A DNA stretch of 64,000 nucleotides from Phycisphaerales bacterium. Its GTDB lineage: Bacteria > Planctomycetota > Phycisphaerae > Phycisphaerales > UBA5793. The stretch is taken from assembly GCA_020852515.1 (NCBI GenBank), contig JADZAS010000036.1, forward strand, positions 1 to 64,000, read 5' to 3'. The notes beneath the pieces are model-generated. The model did no database searches, was not told the origin of the DNA, and saw only the letters and a program-made list of their open reading frames with translations. Shown piece after piece: positions 32,980 through 42,064 of the stretch. How positions within the stretch are numbered: position 1 is the stretch's first letter; the number at the start of each line of letters is the position of its first letter. Made by a program: the position numbers and the translations under genes.

Positions 32980-34718
32980 GATGCCCTCGCGATGTCAAAT
33001 TCTGACCCAGATCGAGGCTCGTCGATCTTCAGGTAGCGAGTGCGGTCGAATAGCTGGATCGCTCCGTTGCCCTGGCGATACCAGAGGTGAAGCCTTTGCC
33101 GAGCCTCGATCCCCGCATCGGGATTGGGCGAAGCCCTCTGAAGGTACTCGGCCATCCGTTTCCCGACGGCCTCGATGTCAGTGTCGCTTGCGTCTTCACC
33201 CATATAGATGGCCGTAGCTCGGCGACCGGCTGACGATACGACGTTCTGGTGTGGAGCCCATTCGAGGCGGAAGCCTCCTTTGAGATCGTCAAGTGCGGGC
33301 GGCAGGTGGGCGTGAGTGCTCAGAATGTCCCAGAGCCGCCCGCAGCGCCTGAGTCGTCCAATGCGAAACAGCCGTGCGTCGGGATCGCTGTCCTGACAGA
33401 AGGTCATGCGGCGGATGACTTCCGACGCCTGGATACCGCAAGAATCGAGCTTTTGGAGGTGATGCCAATTGGCGTCAGTGCCGATACTTCCCGCGCACAG
33501 GGCCAGAACACGCTCGGCGTTGAACGGATTGACGCCTGCCAGTTCCGCAATGTCGTGTTGCGCATTACCACATTCCGCAACAACTGTCGCGAAGCCGTCT
33601 GTTGGACCGGGATGCGGCACCCAGGCAGAGGCGTGGGCATCCCAAGTCTTCATTGCAGTGAGCTGGGGTCCGCGGCGCCGAGAGAGTGAAGCCGGGACGC
33701 CGCGATGGGCAACTTTACTCGCCGTGATCAGGTAGACTCCCGGTTCGTAGTTGAAGAAGAGTGCGTGGGACCGCATCGCCTGGAACCACGTATAGTACAG
33801 GCCGTTGCGGTGGTTGAAAGATAGAGTCGCGTCCTGATCGTCAAATGTGTCAGGACAGAGGTACCATGCGGAACCGGAAATGTTGTTCCAACATTGCGCG
33901 GCGCCGCCGCATCCCTCGCGCACGTCCTTCGCCCAGTTGAGACAGAGCACCTCGGTAGCGCCCCCGCCGAAGCGAAAGAGGCGGTCGCGGTACTGCCGGT
34001 ACTGATATTGACGTGGCTGTCGGTTGAGCTGGATGTGAAGTACAAGGGCTCGGTCATAGACCTGTTCAGCCTCGGGGTCCAGGAACTCAAACGCATCCGA
34101 GCAAATCAGAGAAAGCAGGCGTGGGTCTCCGGAATCGCCGCCGAACTGGTAAACGCGGGTTCCCCGCTGCATTCCATTGACCTCGAAGTGGCCGTGGTCC
34201 CCCATCGGACAGGTCTTGAACTGGACAAGCAGCACCAGCCTGCTTGCACCGTTGGGCTCCGTTGGAGGTGCAACAAACACGTATGCGAGTGGATCGACAA
34301 ACCGGTGGTCGTCCGGCAGAAGTGTCTCAAAGAGAACAGTGGCATGAGGGGCAAGATCCCGCTTCAAAGCCTCAAGCTCGGTGTATCTGATGCTCTCGCA
34401 ACCAAGTGCCCAAAGCGAGCCGTCCGCAGGGGTGTTGCCCGCCCGGATTGCCTCTGACAGGGTCTCCCACGGCAGTGAGTACTCAGGAGTGACCGCGAGT
34501 GCGGCGTTGTTCGTGCGAGCCTCATTCAAGAAGCCCCGGAACTGGTTGAGGGCAAGTGCACGGTCCTGGTGGCGCACACCGGCGGCGCTGGCCTCGATGT
34601 GTCCTTGGGGTTGCAGGAGAAGCACGGAGTAGTTGTCAACGTTGGGAACGAGCGCGCGGAGTACCGGCGGGCCAAGCCCGGCGGGAGTGAGCAGATCGTT
34701 GACCGACTGGATCTCCAC
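32976..34718 (-). CDS. Nitrilase-fold (carbon-nitrogen hydrolase) protein
   Basis: A 580-residue protein. The N-terminal 300 residues carry a nitrilase-like triad: Glu in AVTPEYSLPWE, Lys in LVQFKTCPMGDHG, Cys in LSLICSDAFEFLD. The C-terminal 280 residues are an unassigned domain (RRCGRLWDILSTHAHLPPAL). Nitrilases hydrolyse nitriles or amides, but nitrilase domains are also known fused to reverse transcriptases in defence (DRT type 1). The GTG start (34718) has AGGAGG 13 nt upstream, a little far. It lies 45 bp behind DUF2130 and overlaps the ATPase start by 4 bp, so it is the middle gene of a three-gene operon. Confidence 0.72.
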   Translation of the reverse strand: MEIQSVNDLLTPAGLGPPVLRALVPNVDNYSVLLLQPQGHIEASAAGVRHQDRALALNQFRGFLNEARTNNAALAVTPEYSLPWETLSEAIRAGNTPADGSLWALGCESIRYTELEALKRDLAPHATVLFETLLPDDHRFVDPLAYVFVAPPTEPNGASRLVLLVQFKTCPMGDHGHFEVNGMQRGTRVYQFGGDSGDPRLLSLICSDAFEFLDPEAEQVYDRALVLHIQLNRQPRQYQYRQYRDRLFRFGGGATEVLCLNWAKDVREGCGGAAQCWNNISGSAWYLCPDTFDDQDATLSFNHRNGLYYTWFQAMRSHALFFNYEPGVYLITASKVAHRGVPASLSRRRGPQLTAMKTWDAHASAWVPHPGPTDGFATVVAECGNAQHDIAELAGVNPFNAERVLALCAGSIGTDANWHHLQKLDSCGIQASEVIRRMTFCQDSDPDARLFRIGRLRRCGRLWDILSTHAHLPPALDDLKGGFRLEWAPHQNVVSSAGRRATAIYMGEDASDTDIEAVGKRMAEYLQRASPNPDAGIEARQRLHLWYRQGNGAIQLFDRTRYLKIDEPRSGSEFDIARAS

Positions 34719-34763
34719 GGGTCGCGTGTTGCCTCCTAATTCGAGCCTTGTCCAGTGCTGCGC

Positions 34764-36041
34764 TCAGGCCACATGCGGTCCGTCGCTACCTTCGAGCATC
34801 TTCACTTCCAAGCCCTCGATCTCCTGGAGCGTCTTGCCGGCGATCCCCTGAAGGTCGCCGTACATGCCGGCGGTGGATTCGATCACACCGCGAATCTGCT
34901 CCTCGCGCTTCGCCCATAGCCGCGTCATCGTCTTGCGCTCCTTGTCGAGGTCCTCGTGCATGTCGGTGAACTTCTCGACGATGGCCTGCACGCGGTGCCG
35001 GAACCGCGGGCCGGTGAGGTACTGGTAGACCATTTCCATCTTCGTCTGCTGCCCCTCGCCCGCCGTCTTGGTCGCCGCGATCTCGATCAGCGTGTGTCGG
35101 AGCGCCACGGCGACGGGAATGGCGCACTTGAACGACGTGACCCATACCCCGCCGATCAGGCTGAACGTGTCGGTGTCCTTCGGGAGCACGTGCGATGCGA
35201 CGATGGCGACTTCGGCGCCGGCGGCGCGCATGTCCTCGCGGACTTTGGCGAGCCAGCCGTCGCTCCAGTTCTTCGTGCGTTTCGATTCCCACAGGATCGT
35301 GCCGCATGGCTGACCAGATGGGCCGAACACCCGATGCAGCACGTCGCCGCCGTGCTCGCCTTTCGCGACCGGCTCGATGGTGTCCCGCGGGAACTTCTCG
35401 CGGAGGATGGCCTCCAGCTCAAGCTCCTGGATTTCGCCTTGAAGCTGCTGCGATCCCTGCTCGGCCTTGCGCAGCGCGTCCTGCAGCTTGGTCTGCAAAT
35501 CCGTGATGGTCTTGTCCTTCTCGGCGATCTTGAGGCGGGCCTGCTCGTCGGCGTCTTTCTGCGCCGACTCACGGATCTTCGCCCGCTCCGCGTCGATGGC
35601 CCGCTGCTTCTCAAGCTCGAACTGTTCCTTCTCCTCCTGGAGTCGCTGACGGTCCTGGCGAAGTTCAAGCTCGTTCTTGCGGGCCTCGGCGAGTTTCGCG
35701 TCACGGTCCTTTAGCAGCGCCTCGGTAGCATCCTTGTCCTCGTGTGCCTTGGCGATGTCATCGGCGACAGCGTCGCGGGCCTTCTTCGCCTCGGCCGCGG
35801 CGATGCCGGCACGCTCGGTTTTCAGTCTGGCTGCGACCTGTTCGTCGATGGACTCCTGAGCCTTGGCGAGAACCGCCTGCTGCTCCTTGACCGCGGCCTC
35901 GCGCTTGACGATGTCGGAGTCTTTCTGGGCGATCTGCTGCTCATACTGCCGACGAGTGGATTCGATGAGCGGTGCCGCAAGCGACTCCGTCAGCTTGATC
36001 TCGGTCTTGCAGTTCGGGCAGACGATCGTTGCTTCTTGCAT
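34764..36041 (-). CDS. DUF2130 protein (coiled coil plus nuclease-like domain)
   Basis: 425 residues. It has an N-terminal zinc-knuckle-like CPNCKTEI, a long charged coiled coil (about 30-205), then the DUF2130 domain: EAILREKFPRDTIEPVAKGE, GGDVLHRV, TILWESKRTKNWSDGWL. The spacing of Asp (GGDVL) and Glu-x-Lys (WESK) is that of a PD-(D/E)xK nuclease core, which supports DNA cleavage, although no activity is established for the family as far as I know. First complete gene of the DUF2130-nitrilase-ATPase operon. Confidence 0.8.
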   Translation of the reverse strand: MQEATIVCPNCKTEIKLTESLAAPLIESTRRQYEQQIAQKDSDIVKREAAVKEQQAVLAKAQESIDEQVAARLKTERAGIAAAEAKKARDAVADDIAKAHEDKDATEALLKDRDAKLAEARKNELELRQDRQRLQEEKEQFELEKQRAIDAERAKIRESAQKDADEQARLKIAEKDKTITDLQTKLQDALRKAEQGSQQLQGEIQELELEAILREKFPRDTIEPVAKGEHGGDVLHRVFGPSGQPCGTILWESKRTKNWSDGWLAKVREDMRAAGAEVAIVASHVLPKDTDTFSLIGGVWVTSFKCAIPVAVALRHTLIEIAATKTAGEGQQTKMEMVYQYLTGPRFRHRVQAIVEKFTDMHEDLDKERKTMTRLWAKREEQIRGVIESTAGMYGDLQGIAGKTLQEIEGLEVKMLEGSDGPHVA

Positions 36042-36207
36042 GAATCTGCCTCGAGAATCGTATCCTGGTCGAAATCAGCCCCCGCGACGCGAGTACCGGC
36101 GGCTCATCCCGTGATGGTCCCCTACGACCTGGGGGCAGTCTAGACCAGGCGAACTCGTGGGTCAGCCGCCGCCCCTGCGCCCGGCGGGCCTTGGCAGCGG
36201 CGACCAT

Positions 36208-36774
36208 TCAGCAATAACCACGGCTATGTATTGTGTCAGCGCTAGCGAGTAGAAGTTTGAGCCGTGGCCGCCTGTTTCGCGGGGAAACGAAAGGTGAGCC
36301 ATACGTCGCGATGTCCCGCGTGTAATTGCAGTTGGGAAACGTCGAGCAGCCCAAGAACTTGGAGCCTGCACGAACGCCGCGCTTGGCGGTGCGCGGTATC
36401 AACACAGCGCCACATTGCGGGCAGATCGGCGCGGATGCACGTGCCGATTCAGAATCCTCTTCGATTCTCTCTGTCTCAATTCGCCCTGATGCTTGGACAT
36501 CGCTGATCATCTGCACGAGTTCGCGGCCATCGATCAGGCGGATCGGATTCTTCGCGGCAGAGTCGGTCGCCTCGGCCGTGAACTGACCCGAGGTCACGAC
36601 GATGCCTGACTGAGCGCCTTCGCTCGTCACAACGCCGAGCGATTCGCGCACGATCTGGACGCCCACCTGCCGCCGCTTCCAGTGCTTGCACTGCACGAGC
36701 GTCACGGCGCCGGCTTTGCCGAGGCGGATGTCGATGCCGTCGTCCGAGCCATCCCGTCCGCTGTGGCGTCGGGA
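36208..36774 (-). pseudogene. N-terminally truncated Mrr-type nuclease with topoisomerase-type zinc finger
   Basis: The open frame begins after a TGA at 36775-36777, with no good start. It enters directly at the catalytic core GRDGSDDGIDIRL and LVQCKHWKRRQVG (the D...QxK of Mrr-like enzymes), continues GIVVTSGQFTAEA, and ends with CPQCGAVLIPRT / FLGCSTFPNCNYTR, a topoisomerase C4 zinc finger. The N-terminal specificity region is gone and no ribosome binding site precedes the only candidate start, a GTG at 36705, which would lose the catalytic Asp. Most likely a degraded restriction gene. Confidence 0.7.
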
Positions 36775-37202
36775 TCAGACCGACAAGCGGATGCCGGTCA
36801 CTCCGCACGGGGCTTGAAGCAGGCGGACCTGTTCGTTTACGGATCGGGGCGGGACGGCCCTTTCGGCGCCACGCGAAATCCACGCGGGAATCCGCGAGGT
36901 TTCGTAGGCTGGGCCACGCCGAACCGCGCTCTCTGGTTTGCTGCGTTGGCGTAGGCCGCATCGCGGAAGGCGGCTTGGGGCCCCATTGCGCACGCCAAAC
37001 TCTCGGCTCTCGGCGGAGAGCGGTGGATCGGGTTGGTTGCGGCAAGGGCCCATCGTTCGATGCGTTCGCATCCCCCGTTTCGCCAGCCCGAAACTGCTCG
37101 AATACCCGCTGCCAAGGGGGTTCTTGGTCATCACTCCGGCTGGCAGGGGCGGCTGGCCCTCAATGAGGCACGCTACCTGATGGGGCATCGGGCGACGGGT
37201 TG
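36775..37202. other. Gap between divergent operons, nothing recognised
   Basis: Open frames here are short and overlapping with no start signals. The junction at about 36775 is where the Mrr-type gene lost its 5' part, so this may be foreign sequence brought in by that rearrangement. Confidence 0.45.
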
Positions 37203-37262
37203 TTGAACACAGTCAGCGGCAGCGTGGTATACTCATGTGGTCGCCTTTCGCTCGCGAGAGCG
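37203..37262 (+). promoter_or_regulatory. Promoter and 5'-UTR hairpin of the AIPR operon
   Basis: TTGAAC (37203-37208) and TATACT (37228-37233), 19 bp apart, resemble a sigma-70 promoter. In the predicted leader, CGCTC-GCGA-GAGCG (37249-37262) forms a hairpin with a GNRA tetraloop. The first gene starts at 37325, leaving a leader of about 85 nt. Confidence 0.5.
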
Positions 37263-37324
37263 GGGCCGCCGAAGCAAAGTCGGGTCGCGGCATGCCGCCG
37301 CCCGCGAACATTCAGGAGATTCAC

Positions 37325-38578
37325 ATGGCTAGCGCCACAGCGCATCGCCCCGTGCCCGTCGAGTTCTTGGTGCATGTTGACGACTTTCGAACGCACAGAA
37401 TTCCGGGCCTCCCCAGTTCGAAGGTCGGTTCCTGCTTCATCCGTGCGGATGAGCTTGTCAAGCACTTGGACCTAGACGAGTGGCTTGCGGTCAATCCTCG
37501 CGTGCCCACGCGAAGCGCCAAAGACGTACTCACCGGTCACGTCGTTCGCGGCATCCAAGACACCCTGCGAGAGGCACCCTCAGACTTCGCTCTGAAGAAC
37601 CAGGGTCTGTATCTGCTCGTCGCATCCGTCGGAGAATACGAGCGGCAGCGAGATGGTGGCCGTCTGCGCTTCACCATGTCCGATCCTCTCGCCCATGGGC
37701 TATGCAACGGCGGACACACCTACGCAGCGGTTCGCGAGTACTCAGAGCGTGCGGAAAACCCACAGACGCTTGAAGAAGTATGGGTTCGCCTCCATCTCTT
37801 CGAGGGTATTGACCCCGACAAGGTGCCGGCGATGGCCGAAGGGCTCAACCGGAGCCGGCAGGTCGATGACCCAAGTCTGATGAACCTCGAGGGTCAGTTC
37901 GATGCTATCCGGAAGGCGCTACAGGGGAAGCCCGGTCACAAAGAGATCGCCTACAGGCAGGGCGATCCGGGCAACTACTACATCACGGAGATCATCCGCG
38001 CGATCATGTTTTTCAACTGCCAGCGGTTCGATAGCCGCAAGCATCCCAGCACGCTCTATCGCCAGCAGAAACAGATGCTCGACGCGTTCCGCGATGACGC
38101 CAACCAGCGGCCCTCGCCGATCGCCCTTGTCGTTCCGCACATCCACGAGATTCTGGTACTGATGGACTCGATTGCCCGGGCGACGCCAGCGGCGTGCAAA
38201 CGGCTCAAGCCCGCGTTCGAGCTCGGCCGGATGAAAGGCGAGCGGGCAGGCGTTCGAGCGGGTTCAGCCGCGCACAAGGACACGCCGTTGTTCTTCCTCG
38301 GCACGAAGATGGACCACAAGATCCACACCGGATGGCTGCTGGTCATGCTGGCGGCCTTCAGAGCCAACGTCCGCTGGGATTTGACGCGCGGCGTATTCGA
38401 ATGGAAGACGCCCTCGACGGAGCTGCTCCCGAAGGTTATCGACGGCCTGGTTGCGATCTGTGTTCAGGAGTATCGGGACAACAAGTCCAAACCCGACGAG
38501 ATGGCGCGCAACCCAGCCGTGTACGACCGCTGCTACAAGGAAATCGAGCTGGAGCTCTTACGTTCCGGCATCCGCTGA
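37325..38578 (+). CDS. AIPR-family protein
   Basis: A 417-residue protein of the AIPR (abortive infection phage resistance) family, judged from FALKNQGLYLLVASV, LCNGGHTYAAVREYS, the following VRLHLFEGID and the NRSRQVDDPSLMN segment. Family members occur in several defence systems; the biochemical role is not settled. A start at 37325 is chosen for AGGAG 7 nt upstream; a longer frame from 37235 has no site. First gene of a plus-strand operon that continues with the helicase 112 bp downstream. Confidence 0.78.
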   Translation: MASATAHRPVPVEFLVHVDDFRTHRIPGLPSSKVGSCFIRADELVKHLDLDEWLAVNPRVPTRSAKDVLTGHVVRGIQDTLREAPSDFALKNQGLYLLVASVGEYERQRDGGRLRFTMSDPLAHGLCNGGHTYAAVREYSERAENPQTLEEVWVRLHLFEGIDPDKVPAMAEGLNRSRQVDDPSLMNLEGQFDAIRKALQGKPGHKEIAYRQGDPGNYYITEIIRAIMFFNCQRFDSRKHPSTLYRQQKQMLDAFRDDANQRPSPIALVVPHIHEILVLMDSIARATPAACKRLKPAFELGRMKGERAGVRAGSAAHKDTPLFFLGTKMDHKIHTGWLLVMLAAFRANVRWDLTRGVFEWKTPSTELLPKVIDGLVAICVQEYRDNKSKPDEMARNPAVYDRCYKEIELELLRSGIR

Positions 38579-38690
38579 CCACCTCCCGTGATGCCGCGGT
38601 CGCTCTCGGCGAACGACCACGGCATTCTCGGCAGGAGCACAGTCCGTTGGCCGCTCACGCCGATGTGCGACCAAACTTTGAGGAATGACG

Positions 38691-41600
38691 ATGCCACGAA
38701 TCTTTGACAACATCGAGACCCGCCTCGGCGACGGCTTGCGCGAGGCACTCGCCAGCGCTGCGAGGGGCGATTTCTGCGTGGGGTATTTCAATCTCCGAGG
38801 CTGGCGCTTGCTGGACTCCCCGATCGACCACTGGTCCGGAACGGACGAGAACTGCTGTCGGCTGCTGGTCGGCATGCATCGAACACCTGAGGAGTCGATT
38901 CGACTTCTCCATTCAGCGACTCCAACGGACGAGCTGGTTGACCAGGCGACGGCGCGCACGCTGCACAAGCAGATCGCGGAGGACTTCCGGCGACAGCTCG
39001 CCAGTGGCGTTCCTTCCAACGAGGATGAGCTTGGGCTTCGACGGCTTGCGGGCCAGCTTCGGTCCCGCCGCGTTCGGACGAAGCTGTATCTGCGCCACCC
39101 ATTGCACGCGAAGCTCTATCTCTGCTTTCGATCTGACCCCACCAGTCCATCCATCGGATTCCTCGGCTCCAGCAACCTGACCATGCCGGGCCTCCTCAAA
39201 CAGGGAGAGCTGAACGTCGACGTTCTGGATCACGATGCTTGCGTCAAGCTGGCGAAGTGGTTTGACGACCGCTGGAACGACCGGTTCTGCATTGATATCA
39301 GCAACGAGCTCGCGGACATCATCGACCAGAGCTGGGCGGCAGAACAACAGTTGTCGCCCTACCTGCTGTATCTCAAGATCGCCTATCACCTCTGCCGTGA
39401 GGCACGCGAGGGCGTGGCACTTTTTGACCTGCCCGCGGCCTTCCGCGGTCTTCTCTTCGAGTATCAGGCGAAGGCTGTTCAGTTGGCGGCCCAGCATCTG
39501 AATAGGCGCGGAGGCGTGATCCTGGGCGACGTTGTGGGCCTCGGTAAGACCATGATGGCGTCGGCCTTGGCGCGAATGCTCGAGGACGACTTGGGCATCG
39601 AGACGTTGATTCTCTGTCCGCCCAAGTTGCAGCGCATGTGGGACGACTACCGCCAGCGCTTTGGCCTGCGGGCGACGATCGCGCCGATCAGTCAGGCGCA
39701 GCAGCAACTTCCGGAGCTGCGCCGCCACAGGCTGGTCATCATCGACGAGAGTCACAACCTGCGGAATCGTCAGGGCAATAGGTATCTCGCCATTCGGGAG
39801 TACCTTGCTCAGAACGAGTCCAAAGTCATCATGCTGTCGGCAACCCCGTACAACAAGTCGTACGGCGACCTTGCCAGCCAGTTGCGCCTCTTCGTGGAGC
39901 CCGACCAGCCGCTGCCGTGTCAGCCTGAGAAGTACGTCGAGGAGATTGGCGAGACCGAGTTCATCCGGAGGCACCAGTGCCGTCCGAACACCATCGACGG
40001 GTTCGAGAAGAGCATCCATCCGGATGACTGGCGGCAACTGATGCAGTTGTACCTTGTGCGCCGCACCCGAGGGTTCATTCGTCAGCACTACGCCCAGCGC
40101 GACGGCGCGAACGGCCGTGAGTACCTCACGCTCGCTGACGGGACTCGCAACTACTTCCCCGACCGCGTCCCGAAGGTCGTGAAGTTCGAGTGCAGGGAGA
40201 ACGACCCGACCGACCAGTATGCCACGCTGTATTCTCCAGCCGTTGTTCAGACGTTGAGCACCCTCCATCTGCCGCGCTACGGTCTCAAGAACTACCTCGT
40301 TGATCCGATTCCGCAGGGCATCACCGCCGAGGAGCAACGAGCAATTGATGGGCTGTCGAGGGCCGGCCAGCGCATGATGGGATTCTGTCGAGTAGGCCTG
40401 TTCAAGCGGCTGGAGAGCAGCGGCGGTTCCTTCATTCTGTCACTGGAACGCCACATCCTTCGGAACGCCCTCGCGCAGCACGCGCTGGACAACGGGCTCC
40501 CACTCCCGATTGGCAAGTCGGACTTCGGCGAGTTCGATCCTTCTCAGACGGACGGCGACGCGGAACCCTCCCTGTTCGAGAGCGAGAACGGCGAGACGGA
40601 AGACCCCGTCGCCGCCGTCTCCGAGCCCCGCCACCCGACTCGCGATTTCATCCGCGCGAAAGCCGCGGAACTGTATGCCCTCTACCGAGACCGCTACGCA
40701 GGCAGATTCCGCTGGCTTCCCTCTGGTCTGTTCACCGGCGACCTGTCGGAGCACCTCCGCCAGGACAGTGACCGCCTCCTCGCCATCTGTGACGAGGTCG
40801 GTCCTTGGCGGCATGCCGAGGATGCAAAGCTCAACGCGCTCACGACGCTGTGCCAATCAACGCACGCGGATGAAAAGGTGCTCGTCTTCACTCAGTACGC
40901 AGACACCGCGGACTTCCTTGTGCGCGAGTTGGCACGTCGCGGTGTGACGAGGGTGGCTGCGGCCACGGGCAACAGTTCGGAAGACCCCACATCGTTGGCG
41001 TATCGCTTCAGCCCCAGAAGCAACTTGCGCCGTCCCGGCCAGGACCGCGAAGAACTTCGCGTGCTCGTCGCAACGGACGTGCTGAGCGAGGGCCAGAACC
41101 TGCAGGACGCCCACATCGTGGTCAACTACGACCTCCCGTGGGCCATCATCCGGCTCATCCAGCGAGCCGGCCGCGTCGACCGCATTGGGCAGCAGTCTCC
41201 GACGATACTCTGCTACAGCTTCATGCCGGCAGAAGGTGTGGACACAATCATCCGGCTCCGCACGCGTATCCGTGCCCGCTTGCGGCAGAATGCGGAGGTC
41301 GTGGGAACGGACGAAGCGTTCTTCGAAGACGAGGCTCCGGAGACCATAATCCGTGACCTCTACAACGAACGGTCGGGCGTCCTGAACGATGCAGACGGCG
41401 GTGAGACGGACCTCGCGTCGTATGCCTATGGAATCTGGAAGGATGCCAAGGAACGAGACCCATCGCTGGAGCGGGTAGTGCCGGCGCTGCCAGATGTGGT
41501 CTACACCGCTAAAGCGTCGCCAGCGGATGCCCTCGGCCCCGGCGCGATTGTCTATGTACGGACTGGTGATGATGTGGACGCACTCGCTCGGGTGAATCCC

Positions 41601-42062
41601 GAGGGTAAGGTCGTCAGCATGTCCCAGAGGCAAATTCTGGATGCCGCCGCCTGTTCGCCAGGCACACCCCCGGCTCCGCGCCGGGCGTGGCATCACGAGG
41701 CCGTGGCGGCGGGAGCATCGCACCTGCTGACAGAGCAGAAGCGAATCGGCGGCCAACTGGGTGGCCGGTCAGGCGCTCGGTTCAGGGTCTACGACCGGCT
41801 TAACCGCTTTGTGCAGGAGCGTGCCGGCACGCTGTTCGTCACGGATGAATTGAAGCGAGCGATCGAGGATGTCTACCGCTCGCCCCTTCGTCCCGTAGCG
41901 ACCGAAACCCTCAACCGCCAGCTCAAGAGCGGTATCGCAGATGAAGACCTCGCCTCTCTCGTCGTAGCCATGCGTGCCGAAGGACGGCTCACGGTGCCGG
42001 ACGACCAGAGGCGAGACCTCCAACCTCGCCTCATCTGTTCCCTCGGCCTCGTTCAGGGGTAA
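38691..42062 (+). CDS. PLD-like nuclease / SNF2 helicase fusion
   Basis: 1123 residues. The N-terminal phospholipase-D-like domain has HPLHAKLYLCF (HxK, about residue 139) and FLGSSNLTMPG, one half of an HKD nuclease. The helicase has Walker A GDVVGLGKTM (about 278), Walker B VIIDESHNL (about 353), MLSATPYNKS, then the C-terminal RecA domain LVFTQYADTADFL, LVATDVLSEGQNL and QRAGRVDRIG (about 823). All motifs are intact, so it should be an active DNA translocase. PLD and SNF2 modules occur separately in DISARM and fused in other defence loci. The second ATG is chosen: GAGGA sits 4-5 nt further upstream. It is 2 bp from the sigma-like gene. Confidence 0.85.
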   Translation: MPRIFDNIETRLGDGLREALASAARGDFCVGYFNLRGWRLLDSPIDHWSGTDENCCRLLVGMHRTPEESIRLLHSATPTDELVDQATARTLHKQIAEDFRRQLASGVPSNEDELGLRRLAGQLRSRRVRTKLYLRHPLHAKLYLCFRSDPTSPSIGFLGSSNLTMPGLLKQGELNVDVLDHDACVKLAKWFDDRWNDRFCIDISNELADIIDQSWAAEQQLSPYLLYLKIAYHLCREAREGVALFDLPAAFRGLLFEYQAKAVQLAAQHLNRRGGVILGDVVGLGKTMMASALARMLEDDLGIETLILCPPKLQRMWDDYRQRFGLRATIAPISQAQQQLPELRRHRLVIIDESHNLRNRQGNRYLAIREYLAQNESKVIMLSATPYNKSYGDLASQLRLFVEPDQPLPCQPEKYVEEIGETEFIRRHQCRPNTIDGFEKSIHPDDWRQLMQLYLVRRTRGFIRQHYAQRDGANGREYLTLADGTRNYFPDRVPKVVKFECRENDPTDQYATLYSPAVVQTLSTLHLPRYGLKNYLVDPIPQGITAEEQRAIDGLSRAGQRMMGFCRVGLFKRLESSGGSFILSLERHILRNALAQHALDNGLPLPIGKSDFGEFDPSQTDGDAEPSLFESENGETEDPVAAVSEPRHPTRDFIRAKAAELYALYRDRYAGRFRWLPSGLFTGDLSEHLRQDSDRLLAICDEVGPWRHAEDAKLNALTTLCQSTHADEKVLVFTQYADTADFLVRELARRGVTRVAAATGNSSEDPTSLAYRFSPRSNLRRPGQDREELRVLVATDVLSEGQNLQDAHIVVNYDLPWAIIRLIQRAGRVDRIGQQSPTILCYSFMPAEGVDTIIRLRTRIRARLRQNAEVVGTDEAFFEDEAPETIIRDLYNERSGVLNDADGGETDLASYAYGIWKDAKERDPSLERVVPALPDVVYTAKASPADALGPGAIVYVRTGDDVDALARVNPEGKVVSMSQRQILDAAACSPGTPPAPRRAWHHEAVAAGASHLLTEQKRIGGQLGGRSGARFRVYDRLNRFVQERAGTLFVTDELKRAIEDVYRSPLRPVATETLNRQLKSGIADEDLASLVVAMRAEGRLTVPDDQRRDLQPRLICSLGLVQG

Positions 42063-42064
42063 GC

